A stretch of 64,000 nt of DNA from Meconema thalassinum (GCA_946902985.2 OX336397.1:186004813-186068812); one strand, 5' to 3'; shown: positions 10,292 to 20,610, numbered from the stretch's first letter. The notes: generated by a model from the letters alone, not told the origin. A program made the numbers and translations.

Positions 10292-11756
10292 CACACATCA
10301 AAAAAAGTTTTGCATCACCTCGGTTCCAAGAGTTCCGGAACCTTTAAATACAAAGGGAATAGAGATCAACACAAACAACATTTCAGCTCGTTTTATTGCT
10401 CATGAGACCCACACATTGCATGTTGTACCATCATACAGCTAGACTTTCAGCATTTGTGGTCCAGATTGCAGTACACACCACTACCTCTAATACCCAGTAG
10501 CACGTCCTCTTGCATTGATGCATGCCTGTATTCGTCGTGGCATACTATCCACAAGTTCATCAAGACACTGTTGGTCCAAATTGTCCCACTCCTCAACGAC
10601 AATTCGGCGTAAATCTCTCAGAGTGGTTGGTGGGTCAAGACGTCCATAAACAGCCCTTTTCAACGTATCCCAGGCATGTTCGATAGGGTTCATGTCTGGC
10701 GAACATGCTGGCCACTGTAGTCGAGCGATGTCGTTATCTTGAAGGAACGCATTCACAAGATGTGCACGATGAGGTCGAGAATTGTCGTCCATGAAGACAA
10801 ATGCCTCTCCAATATTCTGCCGATATGGTTGCACTATGGGTCGGAGGATGTCATTCAGGTATCGTAAAGCCGTTTCGGAGCCTTCCATGACCACCAGTGG
10901 CGTACGTCGGCCCCACATAATGCCACCCCAAAACATCAGGGAACCACCACCTTGCTGCACTCGCTGGACAGTGAGTCTAAGACGTTCAGCCTGACCAGGG
11001 TGCCTCCAAACACGTCTCCGACGATTGTCTGGTTGAAGGCATATGCGACACTCATCGGTGAAGAGAACGTGATGCCAATTCCGTGGGGTCCATTCAGCAT
11101 GTTGTTGGGCCCATCTGTACCGGGCTGCATGGTGTCGGGGTTGCAAAGCTGGACCTCGCCATGGACGTCGGGAGTGAAGTTGCGCATCATGCAGACTATT
11201 GCGCACAGTTTGAGTTGAAACACGACGTCCTGTGGCTGAACGAAACGCAATATTCAACATGGTGGCATTGCTGTCAGGGTTCCTCCGAGCGGCAATCCGT
11301 AAGTAGCGGTCATCCACTACAGTAGTAGCCCTTGGGCGGCCTGAGCGAGGCCTGTCATCGACAGTTCCTGTATCTCTGTACCTCCTCCATGTCCGAACAA
11401 CATCGCTTTGGTTCACTCTGAGACGCCTGGAAACTTCCCTTGTTGAGAGCCCTTCTTGACACAAAGTAACAATGCGGACGCGATCGAACTGCGGTATTGA
11501 CCTTCTAGGCATGGTAGAACTACAGACAACATGAGCAGCGTACCTTCGTCCTGGTGGAATGACTGGAACTGATCGGCTGTCGTACCCCCTCCGTCTAATA
11601 GGCCCTGCTCATGCATGGTTGTTTACATCTTTGAGCAGTTTTAGTGACAACTATGAACAGTCAAAGGGACTGTATCTTGGATACAATATACACAGTCAAA
11701 GTCTATATGCCGGAGATCTGGGAACTGAGGTGATGCAAAACTTTTTTTGATGTGTG
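10292..11756 (-). mobile_element. Tc1/mariner-type DNA transposon, copy A
   Basis: A 1465-bp element flanked by a duplicated TA, with imperfect terminal inverted repeats of about 45 bp. Both ends read inward as CACACATCAAAAAAAGTTTT, continuing into GCATCACCTC(G/A)GTTCC. It contains one intact transposase gene on the minus strand. It is inserted in LTR 1 at exactly the same base as copy B in LTR 4, while LTRs 2 and 3 have the empty site. The two copies therefore descend from one insertion that predates duplication of the outer LTRs. Confidence 0.95.
10487..11512 (-). CDS. Tc1-like transposase, DD34E (copy A)
   Basis: 341 aa, full length for the family, starting at an ATG. It cuts and pastes its own element by recognising the terminal repeats and integrating at TA. 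An N-terminal paired helix-turn-helix region (about residues 1-110) contains STREVSRRLRVNQSDVVRTW and a GRPR-type linker near 57-61. The DDE catalytic core shows LFTDECRI (D153), FMDDNSRPH (D243) and SPDMNPIEHAWD (E278), with 34 residues between D243 and E278. There are no internal stops. It differs from copy B at about three residues (I88/N, S106/R, T283/M), and R106 and N88 in B look closer to the usual sequence. It may be active or only recently inactive. Confidence 0.95.
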   Translation of the reverse strand: MPRRSIPQFDRVRIVTLCQEGLSTREVSRRLRVNQSDVVRTWRRYRDTGTVDDRPRSGRPRATTVVDDRYLRIAARRNPDSNATMLNIAFRSATGRRVSTQTVRNSLHDAQLHSRRPWRGPALQPRHHAARYRWAQQHAEWTPRNWHHVLFTDECRICLQPDNRRRRVWRHPGQAERLRLTVQRVQQGGGSLMFWGGIMWGRRTPLVVMEGSETALRYLNDILRPIVQPYRQNIGEAFVFMDDNSRPHRAHLVNAFLQDNDIARLQWPACSPDMNPIEHAWDTLKRAVYGRLDPPTTLRDLRRIVVEEWDNLDQQCLDELVDSMPRRIQACINARGRATGY

Positions 11757-12662
11757 TATGTCCCAATTGCATTAAAGCCTTAGCCTTCCATCTCAACTAC
11801 TGTTATAATCATTGAAAGCACTGCAAGATTATAATGTTCCATAGTAGACTGTATCGTTGTATTACCAAACGTATTCTCCAATATCATTGTTGCAATCCAC
11901 GTGTCAGCCGTAGTGTATAATGTGGAATTTTAAAAGTGTTTCTCATGTGGCGAGAAAATCACTTTTGTTGGCAGCCTTAAAGTGCCAATATCTTTCGAAG
12001 TATAACTGTGAAATTGTTCAAATCTTCTACACACCTCAATGTTGTACTGCCCAATTGAATTATAATAAAGGCTGAAGTTAACTCTTGATATCTTATCTGG
12101 TGGAAACGTTAATGTGAGCGTTTCAACTTCACCTAGTTTCGAGCAGCGTAAAATGGAACTGCTCCGTGTTCGTTCGATGCGCCGGGCTTTAACCACACGC
12201 TAAAGACAACTTGCTTCACTTATTCACTCGAAAATGACTCTATAACATCTGAAATATATATGCGGTATCAGCGGTATGATCCGTATGAGTTCTGAGATTA
12301 TGAGTTCTGAGAGCTCCTCTCTCCTGTGCACGACCTTTTATCAACTTCTTAAGGGGCGTATCCATCCCTTCCATAGCCTGTTGCTCCGTCATTGCTAGAA
12401 GTTTTAACTTTGGATATACTTGACGGATTTTCAAATTTCAAAAACTCAAAATTCCAAATCAATGCCATAACTGAAAATAGATTTCCACAATTCTGCATGC
12501 CAAAAGTAATCAAATATCGTAGTTTCAGCAATCTCCGTCTTCCTTCCAAACTATCGTTCATTGGTTCGAGTCTCTCCTCCAATAGCGTAACTTCTTCCTT
12601 AGCACAATACCTTGTTTCCTGCGACTGCGTCGTAAATCTCCGATCTTTCTCGAACAAACTCA

Positions 12663-12746
12663 TGACGTCACCAAGAATCTCAGCTCAATCAGCCTACTTG
12701 CATGAAGTCTACGTCATCCGTGCCTACGTCATGAATATCCACGTCA
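12663..12746 (-). promoter_or_regulatory. Cluster of CRE-like TGACGT sites near the start of U3 (LTR 1)
   Basis: One full palindromic CRE (TGACGTCA, 12663-12670) and three half-type sites (TACGTCA at 12710 and 12725, CACGTCA at 12740) fall within 84 bp, about 80-160 nt inside the 5' edge of the LTR on the minus strand. Such sites bind CREB/ATF-type bZIP factors in animals, so this is a plausible enhancer or promoter of the element. The positions are seen; the function is inferred. Confidence 0.45.
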
Positions 12747-12825
12747 CAACTATGACAGCCATAACTTTACTCATATTTGCCAATACAGCCATCGTGGTCT
12801 CAATATAATTCAATTTACGGGGGCA

Positions 12826-12835
12826 TTCTCCCTTC
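12826..12835 (-). other. Polypurine tract, unit 1
   Basis: On the minus strand GAAGGGAGAA directly abuts the TG of the 3' LTR, as expected for the plus-strand DNA primer of an LTR retrotransposon. Identical tracts lie at 20007-20016 and 27187-27196. Confidence 0.7.
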
Positions 12836-13015
12836 ACCACGTTTTAAAAACAGTTGCAAATTGTTTTTAAACTCTGTGTTATAAATATCTCAGAATTCAC
12901 TTGAACACGAAATTGAATTATTATTGGCTTACTCTTGGATAATATTTCCTCTATGTTCCTTAATCATAAGTCTCTACTTCTCTGGTTTGTGTGTGGCTAA
13001 TGCATTCTCTCCTTT

Positions 13016-13429
13016 CTACTGTCTCTTCTGTCCTGAATACCTGTTTTCCGAATTCTGCTGACTTGTAGAAGGACCAGGATCGATCACTACATCCTGTCTT
13101 TTCTTTTGGTTTTCAGCTTCCTTCTCTCGTAATTCCTTCAGATACTGCTGACTTTCTTTCTCTCTTTCTTGATACTTGTCGGGTGTCATAACCTGACCTT
13201 GAGAATTCTGATTCTGATTCTGGTACTGGTTATTTCGATTGTAGTTTCTATTATAACCATTGTTATAGTATCTACCTCTTCCGTTGTTGTAATTCCCTCT
13301 ATTATTATTCCATCCTCGTCTTTGCTGATATGGACGGTAACCTTGGGATCTGTTGTTGCGGAAATAATTATTCCTGTGAGGACCTACATTTTCAGTTTTT
13401 CCTTCCTCAGGCTTATCAGTTTGCTGCAC
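13016..13429 (-). CDS. Asn/Arg/Gly-rich nucleocapsid-like tail frame, unit 1
   Basis: 137 codons directly follow, in the same reading frame, the TAA that ends gag (13430-13432). The first codon is GTG, so this is best read as the 3' part of gag beyond an in-frame stop and not as a separate gene. The peptide is very basic and low-complexity (NNYFRNNRSQGYRPYQQRRG, then many N-R-G-Y repeats, then Q/N-rich), followed by a charged helix (KYQEREKESQQYLKELREKE). It has no CCHC zinc knuckle. RNA binding in place of a zinc knuckle is a reasonable inference. Whether it is made by readthrough is unknown. Confidence 0.55.
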   Translation of the reverse strand: MQQTDKPEEGKTENVGPHRNNYFRNNRSQGYRPYQQRRGWNNNRGNYNNGRGRYYNNGYNRNYNRNNQYQNQNQNSQGQVMTPDKYQEREKESQQYLKELREKEAENQKKRQDVVIDPGPSTSQQNSENRYSGQKRQ

Positions 13430-15334
13430 TTAATCCATGTAGACCGTATTAACGTCTTTGAATTCGTGCCTCTGACCTTTTTGTACCAAATTTGGCATTG
13501 GACTCGTGTAGTCAAGCCTTCTCAATAACTCCTCCATACAGGTCAAATCTCTGATATTTGACGATATGATCAGTCTTCTTACCTCCACAGGCAGCATACG
13601 TGAAATCGCATCTATCAACTGCTCTGTTGACAATGGGGGTTGCAAAAATCTCAAGCGTGATCGTTGGCTCGTGAAGAAATCAGCGTACCGTGTTGGAAGA
13701 GTACCTGAATACTTCCTCGAGTATACCTCAGCTCCTAATGAATTCTGAGCTTCTATTGACCAGAATCGTTTTATCAGTGCCTCTGAAAATTCGTCAAAAT
13801 TGCTGAAAGTGTACCGAAATGCTCTAAACCATTCGAGGGGTCCTCCAGCTAGAAATCTTTCTACGATTCTCATCTCTCTCTCTCTAGGAATGTGGGCTTC
13901 TATGAAATAGTCTTTAAGATTCCTGATATATTCAATCGGTGTGAGACTATCAGTGTTGCTAAATTTTTGAGGTTTGTCTTCAAAATTCCGGATGACTGTC
14001 ACATTTCTCGGATATGAATCCATATAATTCCTCCCACTATCACGATACTTCCATTCGGGTTCAATATTCCTATCTTCTTCTTCTTCCCGGAATCTGGATA
14101 TACGTTCCTCAGGACTAATATCTCTCTCTTCTGTAGTAAGGTTACCTCTTCTCACGTAATTTCTATCCTCTTCACCAGTCAATCCTTCAATATCCTTGTC
14201 TGTGATTTCCGTGATGACTTTCCTAATCAACTCTTCCTTATAGGTTTCCATCATGCTAGCTTCTCCTAGTTTCAAATTCTGCAGTTTGCTCGTAGTTTCA
14301 TTAACATCAGAGACAACCTTATGAATCTGTTCCTCTAACGCAGTTTTTAATGCTTGCACCTCCTGACCTATTTGAGTTCTATCCTCTACCTGCTTTTCGG
14401 ATAGCGAATCCATCCTTACATTCAAGTCTTTCCTAATCTGAACTACTTCATTATTAATATCTACTTGTGTGCTGGCAAGTTTTCTTTCAATTCGTTCCTG
14501 AATCTGATCTACATGTTCCCCACTTGACCTGTTCCATTCATCTTTCCAAACCGTTACATTTGCAGTTAACATTTCCGCAATATCTGCTTCGATGTCCTCC
14601 TTAAGTAAACGATTGTGATCTAATACTTGGGTTCTCATGACCTCTACATCGTATTTTAAACCAGCTAAAGAAGCTGTTGTCCTAACAGACTCGTCAACTA
14701 ATCGAGTTGTTAATGCACTAATGTTACGAGTACAAAGTGTTTTTGAAGTTTCAATTTCCTCCCTAACTTTGTTAACATCAGTCTGAACTTTAGCAATGTC
14801 TACAAAAACAGTATTGACTTCTACTTGTATTTTATTGATATCGCTTTGCATATCGTTAACATCTGAATGAATATTATTGATGTCTACTTGAACATTTGAC
14901 ACATCAGTTCGAGCATTTCTAACCTCTTTGTGAACTTCCTCTACTTTGTCTTGTACAGTAGCAACATCATTCCTAACAACAATTACTTCAGCTCTAGCAC
15001 ATGAAATATCACCCCGGACATTGGCAACATCAAGATTCAACATAGTAAGATCTTTCTGTACCTTAGAAACATCAATTTTAACATCAGAAACATCTTTGTG
15101 AATGTCACTTACAGCATTCTCGATTCCCTGGGTACTGATCTGTAAACGCGACACATTATTTTCTAAGTTTGCAGAACTGGTCTGAAGAACTTTCAAACTT
15201 TCATCCAGCCTAATAGACAAATTACTAGCATTCTCCTTCATCATCTCCTGCATTCGACTAATATTCCTAGCTTCCATCTCCCTCATATTGTTGGACATCT
15301 CCTCCAATATTTTCTTAATACTTTCATCTGCCAT
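13430..15334 (-). CDS. gag: Gag-like protein of the gag-only LTR element, unit 1
   Basis: 634 aa starting at an ATG with G at -3 and +4. Residues about 1-350 are an extended coiled coil with a seven-residue rhythm of the type D-V-x-x-V-x-x (for example DVSNVQVDINNIHSDVNDMQ). Residues about 380-440 are charged and R/E/D-rich. Residues about 445-625 resemble a Ty3/gypsy-type capsid (SLTPIEYIRNLKDYFIEAHI, GGPLEWFRAF, FSEALIKRFW, LPTRYADFF, LIDAISRMLP). No protease or zinc knuckle follows. It ends in MD-TAA, and the frame continues into the basic tail. The leader upstream is about 775 nt. The likely role is particle assembly and RNA packaging in the cytoplasm, with enzymes supplied by another element. 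Units 2 and 3 are near-identical. Confidence 0.85.
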   Translation of the reverse strand: MADESIKKILEEMSNNMREMEARNISRMQEMMKENASNLSIRLDESLKVLQTSSANLENNVSRLQISTQGIENAVSDIHKDVSDVKIDVSKVQKDLTMLNLDVANVRGDISCARAEVIVVRNDVATVQDKVEEVHKEVRNARTDVSNVQVDINNIHSDVNDMQSDINKIQVEVNTVFVDIAKVQTDVNKVREEIETSKTLCTRNISALTTRLVDESVRTTASLAGLKYDVEVMRTQVLDHNRLLKEDIEADIAEMLTANVTVWKDEWNRSSGEHVDQIQERIERKLASTQVDINNEVVQIRKDLNVRMDSLSEKQVEDRTQIGQEVQALKTALEEQIHKVVSDVNETTSKLQNLKLGEASMMETYKEELIRKVITEITDKDIEGLTGEEDRNYVRRGNLTTEERDISPEERISRFREEEEDRNIEPEWKYRDSGRNYMDSYPRNVTVIRNFEDKPQKFSNTDSLTPIEYIRNLKDYFIEAHIPREREMRIVERFLAGGPLEWFRAFRYTFSNFDEFSEALIKRFWSIEAQNSLGAEVYSRKYSGTLPTRYADFFTSQRSRLRFLQPPLSTEQLIDAISRMLPVEVRRLIISSNIRDLTCMEELLRRLDYTSPMPNLVQKGQRHEFKDVNTVYMD

Positions 15335-15850
15335 TTCAATAATATTTCAATAATAAACTGCTTTAGGGACATACATCAAACAGAGCAAAATAACAACATC
15401 TGAGCAACATTTTTCACCATATATAAATTTGAGCAATTTTCTGTCTTAAATCTAACTTACAATTACCTTATAATTAACCTTCGTAGACACTTCATGTTGA
15501 AATAAACTCAAGCACATGTTCAAGTTTCTTTGGTTCATTTTAAAATATCCTAACACAAATAATTTACATTTACAATCCAAATAGTTTAATTTTATCTTTA
15601 ATATGACTAAACATGTCATAAGCCGGTCAAATAAAATAAGACTCCAGATCATAGGCGATTTTTCTAAGTTTCCAGCCTATTTAACCTCTCTCAAGTTGTA
15701 TAAGATCTGATCTTTTCTGAGTGTAATTTTCCTAATACAATACAACATTTAATCCCTATATAATCACACTCTCAAATTCTACAATTGGCCAAGACATCTA
15801 ACAAAGAATCAACCTCTTTACTTGCGTCTTCACAATCCCTTTGACATCGA

Positions 15851-16109
15851 TAACTTGGTAATCCAATGTTATTCGAACACTCCACAAAAATTACGGTGTC
15901 AATTCTACTGCAATAACTTGGTAATCCAATGTTATTCAAGCACTCCGAACTTCGATTGTGCCAATTCTACTGGCGTTCAACCTGGTAATCCAGTTTTATC
16001 AATCGAGCCAATCGAGCCCCACACGTTGATTGCGCCAATCCTACTGGTGTTCAACCTGGTAATCCAGTTTTGTTGAACATGCCCCACGTTATAGGGTCGC
16101 CAATCCTAC
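15851..16109 (-). repeat. Leader repeat array with reiterated primer-binding-site-like module, unit 1
   Basis: Directly inside the 5' LTR (LTR 2), degenerate 62-74-bp modules repeat. On the minus strand each carries GTAG(G/A)ATTGGC or a variant and then GGATTACCA(G/A)GTT. The versions at the four starts are GTAGGATTGGCGACCC, GTAGGATTGGCGCAATC, GTAGAATTGGCACAATC and GTAGAATTGACACCG. The LTR-proximal one contains TGGCGACCC (plus strand 16094-16102), which resembles primer-binding sites beginning TGGCGACC used with tRNA-Arg by some insect gypsy elements. Only 8-9 bases fit, so the PBS call is tentative. Confidence 0.5.
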
Positions 16110-19100
16110 TGTACCCGATATCCGGATATTAGGCTGTCAGATATCCGCCCCCTCAATCGGATTGCCAATAATCAATCGCACCGGCACAGCTACATCAATG
16201 AAAATGGCACTGACAGATACTATCGAGATTAGAGCACAATAGTTAACAAGAAATTTTTGTGGAACACACCAAAATATACGGGGGTTCATACTTACCTTTA
16301 CTTACCTCTTAAATTTATCTCGGGGACTGGGTTGTCAACTGGATCACTTAAAGTATGCCCACACAATAACCTCCACCATGATATTTAAAATGAACCATAA
16401 CGAAGATGAGAAACTTTAAACTGCACAATAATTTATTTCACATAAAGAATGATTTTAACAAAAATAAAACAACAAAATCCACGTGGCAATCAGAAGCCAT
16501 CGACCACATAACCATGTCCTCTTGTAGGACTTGTATACTCTACATACAATGTTTCAGCTTTCTCAAGCTCAAAATAACGTAATTATAATAATGCACTTGG
16601 AATGGAAACGGGATTTGGGACGAGACACATATATCAATTGTTTTGCGTGTTTATATACTTCACATTTTATTTATAGCCACAAGGCTATTATGGATACGTC
16701 CTTGGCCTCTGTCATACAGTTGTCCGGGCCAGCTGCAATGCACCTGCATCGTCAAAGTGGACTCCCCGTTCGTTCAACCCTAGCATAAGCGAGTTACCTC
16801 AGAGCTTGGCTCTCCTTTTCAAAACACGTAAATGTTCACATCTCAACTGAAATATTATCACGCAAATCTTTTAAATGCTCCATTCAAACACCAGTGGATT
16901 ACTCCAACAATCCCAAATCATGATTAATTGTTCAAACCACTTGTTTAATTAGCGTTGTTTAGAGTATAAAAACAAAACTCTTAATGTTAATAACAAAAGT
17001 TCATTAATTATTTATAACAATAATAAATTGTTTATAACAATGTCAAACGACAATTGAAAATTTTATACACGCCTCTATTAATCACTATCATTTCAAATTA
17101 TTACCAAAGATATTTACAAAATTATTTACAATATTAATATTGTTTATATTATTTATACAAGAAATACATTAAACCACAAGTTTATCCGGTTGATAATTAC
17201 TCAAATCGTGTTGATATAATCGACCAATGAAGGTTAGTTATATTTAACTGTCAAATTCAGGTTTAATAAGGTTTAATAATAATTATTAATATTTGTGACG
17301 GTAACCTCCATTCAAAATCTTTATCTCAAATTATTTAACACTCTTGTTAATTTTAACAGTATCTTCATATGAATAACTTTCAAAGAACCAGAACAATACA
17401 TTCAGCGGGAAAATACTTCGCTCAAAACGCACAAAATTGCACAAAAATTGGCCCAAAATTCATCATATATCTTCATATATATGGCATAAAATCCTCCAAA
17501 CTACACTCAAAAAACCTCCACTTATAAATTCATCAACTTCATTTATTACTGTGGGAACCTCCTTCATTATTCAGGGCATTATTCATCAGCGATTTTTACA
17601 TGTCCACTGAACTAACGATTATACATCCATTGCTCCTCTTTAAAAATTCTTATATTCATCAATTGTATTAATGACTGTTATTATTTAACCTTCGTGGGTT
17701 TCATTCATGAATCGATATGAAGTAAAAATTTGCCAATCACAAATAAATGTAATAGCAAATACGATTAGACACTCCTCCCTGGTCTATCAAAATTGAGATT
17801 AATATCTTCAAAGTAACGCAGTATAAAAATATTATCTTCAATCAAAGTTCATCTAAACTGTATGAATAGTCGAATAGAATACAATTAGACTGTGGAATGC
17901 AAACATTATTGTTCCAATCTATAATTGAGAAAAACTCCTATCAAAAGTTCATTACTATAGTGTATTCAATAAATCGTAATCAAAGTTCATATTTCATAAA
18001 ATTGTCTATAATGCAATGATAAATGTCTATGTTGCAATCATGTTCATAAGACGACTAGTATTTCAAAGATCGTCGATATCGTAATAGATTTTAACGCTCT
18101 AAAATCATTTAATTATTCTTCTTTCTTGAGGATGACAGAAAATTGGTCAAAGTAATTTACTGAAGAGAATTACTTTAATAAAATGACACGCTGTCTGAAT
18201 TCAAATCTGCCATAGCAAATCGTTAACTTTACCGTCAAATCGTGACTACAAAAATATGCAAATTACTGAACGAATCTAAATTATCAGTCTCAACTGATCC
18301 AAAATTATTTAACTATGCCAATGACATAATAATGTCTCAACAAATCGTAGAAAAAGGCATAAATCATCGAAGTGTACTGAGTACAGAAATATCAATCAAG
18401 AAAATGGGGCAAAAGATAGGACAGAAAATATGGAAAAATGGTTGCTCAGATATCGCTACAAGACTCAAATAATACAAGAAACATTCACGACTACCTTATC
18501 TGTTGATTGAAGTTCTAGAGGAAAGTTTTCAAAGAAAACTGCTGTTGGTTCCATTTCACCAGCGTGAAGATGTGCTCCGACCTCGAACCTGGAATCAGCG
18601 TCCTCGGAGAATCGAACTGCTTCCTCCTCCGGAAATTGCATTGTTCCATGTATACGAAAAACATCCTTCTGGCAAAACTCTTCTTTGTGAGCCGGGTCCA
18701 CCCTGGCCTCTCTTGAAATTTCCCTGAAGTTCTGGTCGTAATTGTTCATGAAGTTTATTGTAGTTATTTCCGCAGAAATATTCATAATCGTGGAGTATGA
18801 AAATATTTCCACTGTCATTTGGTATAATTCAGCGATGGATTCACGATGCATGAGTGTAGTTGGATGTTCACTACATGCTCGCTTTTGTAGAAAGACGATT
18901 AACGAAGTTCCATGCTGTTACTTCACTCCAGCGATATATGTCCCAATTGCATTAAAGCCTTAGCCTTCCATCTCAACTACTGTTATAATCATTGAAAGCA
19001 CTGCAAGATTATAATGTTCCATAGTAGACTGTATCGTTGTATTACCAAACGTTTTCTCCAATATCACTGTTGCAATCCACGTGTCAGCCGTAGTGTATAA

Positions 19101-20006
19101 TGTGGAATTTTAAAAGTGTTTCTCATGTGGCGAGAAAATCACTTTTGTTGGCAGCCTTAAAGTGCCAATATCTTTCGAAGTATAACTGTGAAATTGTTCA
19201 AATCTTCTACACACCTCAATGTTGTACTGCCCAATTGAATTATAATAAAGGCTGAAGTTAACTCTTGATATCTTATCTGGTGGAAACGTTAATGTGAGCG
19301 TTTCAACTTCACCTAGTTTCGAGCAGCGTAAAATGGAACTGCTCCGTGTTCGTTCGATGCGCCGGGCTTTAACCACACGCTAAAGACAACTTGCTTCACT
19401 TATTCACTCGAAAATGACTCTATAACATCTGAAATATATATGCGGTATCAGCGGTATGATCCGTATGAGTTCTGAGATTATGAGTTCTGAGAGCTCCTCT
19501 CTCCTGTGCACGACCTTTTATCAACTTCTTAAGGGGCGTATCCATCCCTTCCATAGCCTGTTGCTCCGTCATTGCTAGAAGTTTTAACTTTGGATATACT
19601 TGACTGATTTTACAAATTTCAAAAACTCAAAATTCCAAATCAATGCCATAACTGAAAATAGATTTCCACAATTCTGCATGCCAAAAGTAATCAAATATCG
19701 TAGTTTCAGCAATCTCCGTCTTCCTTCCAAACTATCGTTCATTGGTTCGAGTCTCTCCTCCAATAGCGTAACTTCTTCCTTAGCACAATACCTTGTTTCC
19801 TGCGACTGCGTCGTAAATCTCCGATCTTTCTCGAACAAACTCATGACGTCACCAAGAATCTCAGCTCAATCAGCCTACTTGCATGAAGTCTACGTCATCC
19901 GTGCCTACGTCATGAATATCCACGTCACAACTATGGCAGCCATAACTTTACTCATATTTGCCAATACAGCCATCGTGGTCTCAATATAATTCAATTTACG
20001 GGGGCA
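16110..20006 (-). repeat. LTR 2 (no Tc1 insertion)
   Basis: 3897 bp from TGTACCC to GGGGGCA. It belongs with LTR 3 by shared SNPs (GGATATTAGG, AGAAATTTTTG, CATGATTAATTG, ATAAATGTAATAG, ACGTTTTCTCC, CTATGGCAGCC) and by the empty Tc1 site at about 18936. It serves as the 5' LTR of unit 1 and the 3' LTR of unit 2. The CRE-like cluster is at 19844-19927. The first small minus-strand frame is altered (19584-19844, 86 aa), while the 88- and 128-aa frames are kept. Confidence 0.9.
19844..19927 (-). promoter_or_regulatory. CRE-like site cluster, LTR 2
   Basis: Same arrangement as in LTR 1: TGACGTCA at 19844-19851, then TACGTCA twice and CACGTCA at 19921-19927. Confidence 0.45.
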
Positions 20007-20196
20007 TTCTCCCTTCACCACGTTTTAAAAACAGTTGCAAATTGTTTTTAAACTCTGTGTTATAAATATCTCAGAATTCACTTGAACACGAAATTGAATT
20101 ATTATTGGCTTACTCTTGGATAATATTTCCTCTATGTTCCTTAATCATAAGTCTCTACTTCTCTGGTTTGTGTGTGGCTAATGCATTCTCTCCTTT

Positions 20197-20610
20197 CTAC
20201 TGTCTCTTCTGTCCTGAATACCTGTTTTCCGAATTCTGCTGACTTGTAGAAGGACCAGGATCGATCACTACATCCTGTCTTTTCTTTTGGTTTTCAGCTT
20301 CCTTCTCTCGTAATTCCCTCAGATACTGCTGACTTTCTTTCTCTCTTTCTTGATACTTGTCGGGTGTCATAACCTGACCTTGAGAATTCTGATTCTGATT
20401 CTGGTACTGGTTATTTCGATTGTAGTTTCTATTATAACCATTGTTATAGTATCTACCTCTTCCGTTGTTGTAATTCCCTCTATTATTATTCCATCCTCGT
20501 CTTTGCTGATATGGACGGTAACTTTGGGATCTGTTGTTGCGGAAATAATTATTCCTGTGAGGACCTACATTTTCAGTTTTTCCTTCCTCAGGCTTATCAG
20601 TTTGCTGCAC
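20197..20610 (-). CDS. Asn/Arg/Gly-rich tail frame, unit 2
   Basis: 137 codons in frame with and directly after the gag TAA, as in unit 1. It differs from unit 1 by S for G in NNRSQSYR (shared with unit 3) and R for K in QYLRELRE (unique to this unit). The RNA-binding role is inferred only from composition. Confidence 0.55.
   Translation of the reverse strand: MQQTDKPEEGKTENVGPHRNNYFRNNRSQSYRPYQQRRGWNNNRGNYNNGRGRYYNNGYNRNYNRNNQYQNQNQNSQGQVMTPDKYQEREKESQQYLRELREKEAENQKKRQDVVIDPGPSTSQQNSENRYSGQKRQ

Larger units (their letters stand above)
7462..12825 (-). repeat. LTR 1 (left-most, 3' LTR of unit 1), with Tc1 insertion
   Basis: 5364 bp, of which 1467 bp is a Tc1-like insertion plus its TA duplication, leaving 3897 bp. 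On the plus strand it runs from TGTACCCGATATCC to TTTACGGGGGCA. It shares SNPs with LTR 4 against LTRs 2 and 3: GGATAGTAGG, AGAAATTATTG, CATGTTTAATTG, ATAAATTTAATAG, ACGTATTCTCC and CTATGACAGCC. Minus-strand open frames of 104 aa (12349-12663), 88 aa (11930-12196) and 128 aa (9818-10204) recur in the other LTRs (the first is changed in LTR 2), but I recognise none. Most of the rest is AT-rich. Confidence 0.9.

Noticed and set aside
10936..11325. Several 80-104-aa ORFs inside the Tc1 element on both strands
   Set aside because: All overlap the intact transposase frame and recur identically in copy B.
13169..13528. 119-aa hydrophobic plus-strand ORF recurring in each unit (also 20350, 27530)
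   Set aside because: Antisense of the N/R-rich tail and gag end. Its Val/Ile/Ser richness is the complement of Asn/Arg/Tyr codons, and it recurs only because the unit is duplicated.
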